Shown here in pieces: positions 14,601-19,108 of a stretch of 25,026 bases of DNA (positions within the stretch are counted from its first letter, which is position 1; every line of letters starts with the position of its first letter). This DNA is from a virus, in the IMG/VR virus record IMGVR_UViG_3300035698_013493, positions 1 through 25,026 of that record. One strand, written 5' to 3'. Under the pieces are notes generated by a model. The model was given only the letters and a program-made list of their open reading frames with translations, was not told the origin of the DNA and did not search any database. Both the position numbers and the translations under genes were made by a program.

Positions 14601-15520
14601 CATACTACTTCAGTCACGGTGGCAGGATAACCTCGTCGGGCAATACGTTGTACTGGGTAGACCCGGATGGAACAACAAACGATATCTCATTGAGCAATAC
14701 GCTGGTAACAGCATATACGGCGGCGGACGCGGTTGTGACGGCAGCCTACATTGCAGCGGATGTGGTTGTCACAAATGCTTTTATTACGGCAGACACCGCA
14801 CAGAGCAATGCGCTGGTGACCGCCTACATTGCCGCTGATACGGTGCAAACAGACGCATACAGCTCCACCAACGGCGCGGCTATGATCGGAGTGAATACCA
14901 ACGACTTGTCTGATATTACTCCTGCGGGAACAAACCTGCAAACGGTTTTGGAGGACATTACAAGTCTGCTTGGTGCCGGTAGCGGCATTACTGACCCCAC
15001 GAACACGCATTACTACATGCGACTGAAAATACCGCTGAATCCGGGCGGGTATCCGGGGAACTGGACAGACGCCGAGGTCAAAATCTGCGAGGTTACGAAC
15101 ACAACTCAGGAGTGGAGTGACGATGCACTGAAATACTATTACCAATCGATGGCGGCAGTTGACGCAACATACGGCGATACAAACGCGCATCTCTATTTTG
15201 TTGACGATCATAATGCGTTTGTGGGGGAGAGCCGGGGGATACTGAAATGGTCGTTGCTGTGGGATTTTTCGGTATGGGTCCAACTTACCAATGCCAATTC
15301 AGTGGTGGAATATCTGTATCTGTACCCCAGTCACGAGGGCTGCAAGAAAGACTGGGAGACGTGGCAGTGGTACACGAATGCTCACAATTTGAGGGCGAGT
15401 TTTATTCGATATGATTCTGTCGGGCCAGAGACGAACAGTTTGGGAGTCGGACGCTGGCAGCCGCTTGAAATTGATTGGATAAAGGAACGATTAAACGAGG
15501 CACCGTTGCCTCAAGGATAA
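11609..15520 (+). CDS. Large repeat-rich tail fibre / receptor-binding protein with signal peptide
   Basis: A 1303-aa modular fibre. The start at 11609 is preferred over 11597 because it gives a clean signal peptide, MKRLFILLCLTAALAKA before EVGTE; the ribosome site is weak. Residues about 20-145 resemble a baseplate-attachment (BppU-like) beta domain. Residues about 165-380 hold GDVSG.Y.NLTVT...VA.LTNQAA repeats of 50-55 aa, often with GATAYGWGDH..GY. Two beta-sandwich, carbohydrate-binding-like domains begin near SVDLIADGTF (about 410) and ELTTNGTF (about 850). More repeats lie between them (about 550-700), and Ala/Thr/Val-rich AAD..VTA coiled-coil repeats near 1030-1080. The last 200 residues are a Trp/Tyr-rich unknown domain, a good candidate for the receptor-binding tip. 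Export of a fibre is unusual. Confidence 0.8.
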   Translation: MKRLFILLCLTAALAKAEVGTERFVIRLDDHSSRQFHLKLPQQGTPRYVFTLMEDKDTTFDARGLAPQLRIATNAQPDVVGMRTIPGVIEDGTDGTNIIFQLNTNDCVTTRQKAYAAVVIRNDTQALTRARGWCTVWEGDEIITPDEIYSISTNWGGYVESDPLAVHLDTTHEGDVTGLYNAMIVTQIEDMASATLTNYATLGFTGYNDLTNWLGTNTTVDAETAFGGNVSGVYSNLTVTNISGVAVSTLTNQAALGFASYNDLTNWLGTNTTLNAETAFGNDVSGVYSNLTVTNISGVAVATLTNQAAQGATAYGWGDHTTNAYLSTSTNFGGDVSGVYSNLTVTNISDVAVSTLTNQAAQGATAYGWGDHGTEGYTTVSNVLFTDGSADWAAYQNADEYGVTNAAYLYLRGSNSVDLIADGTFATNTSWTEGGSWSIAGGEAECSTANSDLSQDIGAISGKQYRVTFTMNEANETVTPYIGTAAGTSRTTSNTFTEVITCLADSGDLIMRYSQSGGLACTIDDVCVYGLDEIETISPLKVNTWDTAILTNTASGGDISGVFGSLTVTQVFGVAGATLTNQAAQGASAYAWGDHGTEGYLDTNSTFAGDVTGTYDSLSVTQVSGVAVATLTNQAAEGAAAYAWDDHGTEGYSTTNNAVLTNTPAGGDMSGVFGSLTVTQVSGMASETLTNYATLGFASYNDLTNWFGTNKTLQADGSVAWTADQNAGEKTLSNLASIGFYPTPGPGSWGIAGSYGSSLRFAFDGNTYIVFYTNGLVKDWPGVVWDLNVVSNATYYGTTHAAAGSGFTVPATPAATNAPVTQQWILDKEYLSSTSNEFEEVTIANRASLGSELTTNGTFTGSADHWALVNCTFESLGTYSNKIRVAAGVSATITPSNVVGATLGQTYLISATVYSFGDSVTNSFIFGGVTNQNVDVAISGNSNLVTALTTNDLIYAIKSGTNYSIYVDNISIKKVTGGNLNVAGNGYFGGDVYAASNSYYFSHGGRITSSGNTLYWVDPDGTTNDISLSNTLVTAYTAADAVVTAAYIAADVVVTNAFITADTAQSNALVTAYIAADTVQTDAYSSTNGAAMIGVNTNDLSDITPAGTNLQTVLEDITSLLGAGSGITDPTNTHYYMRLKIPLNPGGYPGNWTDAEVKICEVTNTTQEWSDDALKYYYQSMAAVDATYGDTNAHLYFVDDHNAFVGESRGILKWSLLWDFSVWVQLTNANSVVEYLYLYPSHEGCKKDWETWQWYTNAHNLRASFIRYDSVGPETNSLGVGRWQPLEIDWIKERLNEAPLPQG
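12072..12079 (+). repeat. G8 homopolymer within the fibre gene
   Basis: Eight consecutive G at 12072-12079 encode Trp-Gly-Gly in the frame as given (TGG GGG GGG TAC). Gain or loss of one G runs into a stop within about 30 codons, before any of the repeats or binding domains. Confidence 0.85.
12299..12691 (+). repeat. Three near-identical DNA repeats in the fibre gene
   Basis: A segment starting AGCGGTGTTTACAGTAATCT begins at 12299, 12461 and 12617. The first and third copies match over 75 bases with a single difference (GGT to GAT); the second matches the first over its leading 50 bases. Spacing is 162 and 156 bases. Other repeats in the gene keep the protein pattern but have diverged in DNA, so these copies are recent or gene-converted. 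Confidence 0.8.
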
Positions 15521-15536
15521 ACGCCGCAACAGCGGC
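15497..15536 (+). terminator. Two consecutive hairpins around the fibre stop codon
   Basis: GAGGCA/TGCCTC with a CCGT loop (15497-15512) lies in the last codons of the fibre gene. GCCGC/GCGGC with an AACA loop (15523-15536) follows the TAA. Neither has a T tract; ATAAAAGGAGGAG follows. They may slow polymerase or stabilise the transcript rather than terminate it. Confidence 0.35.
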
Positions 15537-15551
15537 ATAAAAGGAGGAGCT

Positions 15552-16217
15552 ATGAGATTCATGGCAACAATGTTGGCGCTGGTGCTTGTCGCCGGTGTGT
15601 CTGTGTCCTTTGCGGGATATGACGAGGATGTGACCACCGCAGTCGTCGCGTGTCAGAAGGACGGGGTGTCGCAGGCAGCGCGGAGGGTTTTGATTGCAGC
15701 CTATGAGAAGGCTGCGACAGACTGGCCGACTGCGGATGCAGTCATTGATCAATCGTATAAGGTCGCCATTGCCGCGCACTTGTATAGGTTGGGCGATTGC
15801 TCCGGCGCGTTGACCGCATATCAGGCGGGCATAGATGCTATTTCCGGGAAGCGGAAAGTTATAGGGCTCACGAACATGGGTAACTGTCAACGAATCGCTA
15901 AAGACTATACGAATGCGATTGTCTCATGGAGATCGGCGGTTGCGTTGGGGTTTGATTCGAGTCAGGCGCAACTCTACATTGCGACGTATATCAAGCGGGC
16001 TGGCGGGACTCAGGCGGATATCGACGCAGAGTTACTGGCCGTCTGCGATTACGGCGACACGGCTGCGCTGCGCAGAGGGATCACCATAGCTCGACTTGGC
16101 GCAAGCGAAGCCGGATATCTGGCTTATCTGGTGCGTTGCCGGATGATCATTCTTCCGAGCGACGAGGACGCGGAGCTGTTGGGACAGATTGACGTGCAAA
16201 TCGGACTAATCGAATAG
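15552..16217 (+). CDS. Exported helical-repeat (TPR-like) protein, function unknown
   Basis: AAGGAGGAG precedes ATG 15552. The first 21 residues are a Sec signal peptide (MRFMATMLALVLVAGVSVSFA, cleavage likely before GYDED). The mature protein of about 200 residues is helical with TPR-like spacing: ALTAYQAGIDA, IGLTNMGNCQRIAKDYTNAIVSWRSAVALG and AQLYIATYIKRAG resemble paired TPR helices. Four or more Cys residues are present. It follows the fibre gene and precedes another exported protein eight bases after its stop, so the three look co-transcribed. A fibre chaperone, a periplasmic partner or a host-surface protein are all possible; nothing visible decides. Confidence 0.7.
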   Translation: MRFMATMLALVLVAGVSVSFAGYDEDVTTAVVACQKDGVSQAARRVLIAAYEKAATDWPTADAVIDQSYKVAIAAHLYRLGDCSGALTAYQAGIDAISGKRKVIGLTNMGNCQRIAKDYTNAIVSWRSAVALGFDSSQAQLYIATYIKRAGGTQADIDAELLAVCDYGDTAALRRGITIARLGASEAGYLAYLVRCRMIILPSDEDAELLGQIDVQIGLIE

Positions 16218-16224
16218 GAGCATT

Positions 16225-17046
16225 ATGTGGTCATGGATATACATATTTCTGGCGGTGGGTTTTTCGCTGCAAATCTATGCCGCCGACCTTGAGCCGATCG
16301 CAATCGAGCCTGCCGCTTCTGCAACCAATCAATGGGAGAAACAGGCGGATGAGACCAATTCTGCTGTTGCTGTCAAGCTCTACGCTGTGGCTATCACCAA
16401 TTACAGCATAGCAGCCAAGCCTGATATTGCAGGCGTGATACGATGCCTCGACAAGTTCCCGTGGCAGGAAGTCGACGCAGCCGAGTTCAAGGCGATGGCG
16501 CGGGAAATGGAGCCGTTACTCAGCGCGGATAATCAGAAGTTTGCTGAGTGGCAGAAAAGGCTGGTGACGAAGTACCGGTTGCTGCAAGACGATGATGAGC
16601 CGGATATTGCGCTCAATAAACTAGGGTATGTCATTCCGCGAATAGATATCCCTGAGATAGACATTCCTGAAAACGCCATCGTCTTGGTACGGATAGATGA
16701 TGGCGCATTCAACGAAATAGAGACGTGGTCAATAGACATTCCTGAAAACGCCATCGTCTTGGTACGGATAGATGATGGCGCATTCAACGAAATAGAGACG
16801 TGGTCAGCGGTATATGAGTTGGCGTTCCGGGTGATGGGGCGCGACGGACTTTATGTTCCGCACCACAACTCACCGCTCGGATGGCGGCGGACGTATCTCG
16901 TTCGGAAGCTGGAAGCGGCGGGGCCGGGCTGGCGGACTGATCCCGACTTGCTGGCGGAGTGGGAGGAGTACTGGGTTTATATCCGGGCCGGACTTGACCG
17001 GCGGGAACGGATGCAGGGTCAGAGAACAAGGATACTGACAAGGTGA
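16225..17046 (+). CDS. Exported hypothetical protein with a perfect 25-aa internal duplication
   Basis: AGGAG at 16216-16220 sets ATG 16225. Residues 1-20 form a signal peptide (MWSWIYIFLAVGFSLQIYAA, cleavage near ADLEP). The mature N-terminal half is helical and acidic (QWEKQADETNSAVAVKLY; EFKAMAREMEPLL). In the middle, a 25-residue block beginning IDIPENAIVLVRIDDG occurs twice in tandem with identical DNA. The C-terminal part is basic and Trp/Arg-rich (GLYVPHHNSPLGWRR; WRTDPDLLAEWEEYWVYIRAG). I recognise no family. It forms an exported pair with the preceding gene. The last codons (QRTRILTR) are echoed in the next small gene. Confidence 0.65.
   Translation: MWSWIYIFLAVGFSLQIYAADLEPIAIEPAASATNQWEKQADETNSAVAVKLYAVAITNYSIAAKPDIAGVIRCLDKFPWQEVDAAEFKAMAREMEPLLSADNQKFAEWQKRLVTKYRLLQDDDEPDIALNKLGYVIPRIDIPEIDIPENAIVLVRIDDGAFNEIETWSIDIPENAIVLVRIDDGAFNEIETWSAVYELAFRVMGRDGLYVPHHNSPLGWRRTYLVRKLEAAGPGWRTDPDLLAEWEEYWVYIRAGLDRRERMQGQRTRILTR
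16657..16806 (+). repeat. Perfect 75-bp tandem duplication
   Basis: Bases 16657-16731 and 16732-16806 are identical over all 75 positions, and the match ends at both flanks. It adds exactly 25 codons in frame. No third-position change has accumulated, so the event is recent, under conversion, or an assembly product. Confidence 0.95.
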
Positions 17047-17050
17047 CACT

Positions 17051-17218
17051 ATGAAAGATAATCCACAGGAAGGCATGGGGCTGGCCTGTTACATGATTGG
17101 CGCGGTAGTCGTGTTCTTTCTTGTATTGGCTATCTTTAGATTTGTGCGAACAGGAACAGAGAACGAGGGTACTGACAACATGCAACCACCGGCACAACTT
17201 ATGATGTTGACAAGATGA
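17051..17218 (+). CDS. Small single-TM protein (55 aa), holin- or spanin-like candidate
   Basis: ATG 17051 follows AAGGTGA. The product begins MKDNPQEGMG, has one membrane span at about residues 10-32 (LACYMIGAVVVFFLVLAIFRF) and a polar tail ending MMLTR. Size, single span and position directly before a peptidase fit a small holin or an inner-membrane spanin subunit, but such proteins have no diagnostic motif. The N-terminus is short and acidic, and the tail after the span starts with Arg-Thr, so the C-terminal side is less clearly placed. It is also too short for many spanins, which carry a coiled coil. Stretches of it repeat the 3' end of the preceding gene. Confidence 0.5.
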   Translation: MKDNPQEGMGLACYMIGAVVVFFLVLAIFRFVRTGTENEGTDNMQPPAQLMMLTR

Positions 17219-17242
17219 GACTATCGGCAGAATTTATGCTAA

Positions 17243-17890
17243 ATGGATAATGAGAAAATGATTTTTCACACCGGATTTTCAGGCGGAGGATGGATACGGG
17301 ACGAACCAAAGGATCGTCTGCTTCGCGCTCCGCATGGTTTTTCCGCTCCAGAGTATATTGATAGTCGGTCGTATTGCTTACCCGCTAACCATCAGGGGGT
17401 CGAGTCGATTTGCGCGGGGGTCGCCGTGGCGGGATATGTCGAAGTCCAGAGATGGAAAGAAACACATATCGCTCAACAAGTTGACGGTCGGGAGATTTAC
17501 AGTAAAGCCCATAAATGGATACCCGCCGCTGACGGCACTACGCTTGAATATGCTTTTAAGGCGGCTCAAGCGTTGGGCTATTATACAGATAGACATATAG
17601 AGTATTTTACGACTAAGAAAGATTTAACATTTGCGCTGCACTCACATACTGCATGTGTTGTCGGCATGGACATCACGGACAACTGGAATAAGACGAATGT
17701 TAAGACCGGCTGGATAGGCGAGGGGGACGATGAGAAAATAGGCGGACACGCTGTGCTGGCCTGCTGGTATGACGATGATGGATTTGGTTGGCAGAATTCA
17801 TGGTCGGGCAGATGGGGCGTCGATGGATTCGGCAGGATGCGATGGAGCCAATTTGATAAAGAGTTTGTTTACGGAGCGGTACTCGTTTAG
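17243..17890 (+). CDS. Papain-like (C1 family) cysteine peptidase
   Basis: A 215-aa cysteine peptidase of the papain fold with all expected active-site elements: Gln51 (oxyanion hole, NHQGVES), Cys57 (ICAGVAVAGYVE), His169 (GGHAVLACWYDD) and Asn185 in NSWSGRWG. The opening SAPEYIDSRSYCLPA corresponds to the mature start of papain-type enzymes. There is no signal peptide and no long prodomain, so it is made in an active-looking form in the cytoplasm. It follows a small membrane protein and precedes an XhlA-like one, where an endolysin is usually encoded; peptidoglycan cross-link cleavage is one possible role, virion protein processing another. The start at 17243 has only a weak ribosome site; ATG 17258 is an alternative. 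Confidence 0.8.
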   Translation: MDNEKMIFHTGFSGGGWIRDEPKDRLLRAPHGFSAPEYIDSRSYCLPANHQGVESICAGVAVAGYVEVQRWKETHIAQQVDGREIYSKAHKWIPAADGTTLEYAFKAAQALGYYTDRHIEYFTTKKDLTFALHSHTACVVGMDITDNWNKTNVKTGWIGEGDDEKIGGHAVLACWYDDDGFGWQNSWSGRWGVDGFGRMRWSQFDKEFVYGAVLV

Positions 17891-17947
17891 GAGAAGATAG
17901 TTGAGCAAGACGGAGTTTGCCAGCATAAGGGAAGCGAGGGTGTAGAT

Positions 17948-18259
17948 ATGGATGAGAAAGAGGCAATGCTGTTAGGGAGAATAGAAGAGCGACTGAAAGC
18001 TATTGAAGTCAATCAGGCTCTTGCACATCAGGAACGGCGCGAAGACAACGAGAAGGTACACGGTCGCCTTACGAAACTCTATAAAGAGGGCTGCGCTAAT
18101 GCGCCGCAACATCCTGACCATGAATTACGTATTCGCCAAGTTGAAACTGTTGTTACGAAATGGGGGGTTGTCGGAGCATTTATCGCTATCGTATGCGGAG
18201 TCGTCGGTGCAAGCGTGACTGGCTGGATAAGCAGACACTTTCATTGGGGGTCGCTATGA
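17948..18259 (+). CDS. Coiled-coil plus C-terminal TM protein, XhlA/holin-like
   Basis: A 103-aa protein with a charged coiled coil (GRIEERLKAIEVNQALAHQE, about residues 10-45) and one membrane span at about 71-93 (KWGVVGAFIAIVCGVVGASV), then a short tail WISRHFHWGSL. This is the build of XhlA-type proteins associated with phage lysis, and of many small phage proteins of unknown role. A purine-rich region (GAAGCGAGGG) precedes ATG 17948. The stop overlaps the DUF1353 start by ATGA. With 17051-17218 and the peptidase it makes a plausible membrane/lysis cluster. A holin role is inferred; topology alone does not prove it. Confidence 0.65.
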   Translation: MDEKEAMLLGRIEERLKAIEVNQALAHQERREDNEKVHGRLTKLYKEGCANAPQHPDHELRIRQVETVVTKWGVVGAFIAIVCGVVGASVTGWISRHFHWGSL

Positions 18260-18720
18260 AATCGGTATTCAGCGGATGGCCGGAAGGCGTGTTTCTGTAC
18301 AAGTTCCTGCTCGATCAGGAATGGAAATATACTGTCCCGCGTCCGGACGTGAAGCTGTTCGATGGCAAGCATTTCCTGCTGCTCGAAGATCTGCATTATA
18401 CGTGTCAGTCGGGCGTGGTGCATACGGCAGAGCGCGGACAGGTTTCGGACGGCGGCTCGATCAGGACTCCGGTTGGATGGGCGTTGTTAAGCACGCCGTT
18501 CCAAAGGTATCTCCCTGCCTATCTGGTGCATGACCATTTCTGCGATGAGGCAGATGATTTGATAAAGGAAGGGCTACCCGACAGTGCGTGGGATGTCAGG
18601 CGATTCGGAGATGACCTGTTTCCTGAGATGCTGCTTGACTTGGGCGCGTCGTACTGGGACGCGTGGAAGGGGCATAAGGCTGTCAGACTGGCGGGCTGGT
18701 GGAACTTCCTGCTGGTGTGA
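18256..18720 (+). CDS. DUF1353 family protein
   Basis: The start at 18256 gives the ATGA overlap with the preceding gene; a GTG/ATG extension upstream would read through that gene in another frame. The 154-aa protein matches the DUF1353 layout: a beta region ending with the conserved DGGSI at residues 65-69, a Trp/Pro segment (RTPVGWALLSTPFQRY) and LVHDHFCDEA with His92 and Asp93. The family is common in tailed phages near lysis or tail genes and its function is unknown; the conserved His/Asp pair suggests a hydrolase-like site, which is inference. The last 50 residues (WDVRRFGDDLFPEMLLDLGA onwards) form the usual helical end. Confidence 0.8.
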   Translation: MKSVFSGWPEGVFLYKFLLDQEWKYTVPRPDVKLFDGKHFLLLEDLHYTCQSGVVHTAERGQVSDGGSIRTPVGWALLSTPFQRYLPAYLVHDHFCDEADDLIKEGLPDSAWDVRRFGDDLFPEMLLDLGASYWDAWKGHKAVRLAGWWNFLLV

Positions 18721-18762
18721 GTTGATAGAGAGCTACGTTGTTAATCAGTTAAGGAGTTAGGC

Positions 18763-19107
18763 ATGAAAGGTACAGATGTAATTACCAGACGGGTACGTGT
18801 AATCTGCAATGATGCGGATGACGGAAGTTACTCGGTTGAGGATGCTGAAGCTATCATATTCCTGAATGACGGGGTAAGACTCATCATCAAGCTCAGACCG
18901 GATGCCAGAATTAACACGGCTGGCAGTCTGCTGACGATAACTGATATAACCGATCTGACGGGGACAATCGGGATCAGTGACAACTGGATAGTCGAATTGA
19001 CCGATTATGTCTGTTCCCGGTTCTTCGACTGCGATTCGGGTGATATCAGGGATCTGAAGAGGGCCGAATCCCATTTTGCAAAGTTCATGTTGCTCATAAA
19101 GGCGTGA
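18763..19107 (+). CDS. DUF6682-like phage connector protein (short form)
   Basis: AAGGAG at 18751-18756 fixes ATG 18763. The 114-aa product shows landmarks I associate with DUF6682-type phage proteins: AIIFLNDGVRLIIKLRPDA near residues 30-48, a beta section with TITDITDLTG, then W...LTDYVCSRFFDCDSGD and RAESHFAKFMLLI at the end. It is about half the length of full members, as if the central beta domain were missing. Such proteins are thought to be part of the virion connector or tail. It is followed two bases later by the 965-aa protein, so the two are probably translated together. Family assignment is from memory and moderate. Confidence 0.65.
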   Translation: MKGTDVITRRVRVICNDADDGSYSVEDAEAIIFLNDGVRLIIKLRPDARINTAGSLLTITDITDLTGTIGISDNWIVELTDYVCSRFFDCDSGDIRDLKRAESHFAKFMLLIKA

Positions 19108-19108
19108 A

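Noticed and set aside
17902-17946. 14-codon TTG-start ORF between the peptidase and the XhlA-like gene
   Set aside because: No ribosome site and no conserved feature; likely leader sequence for the next gene.
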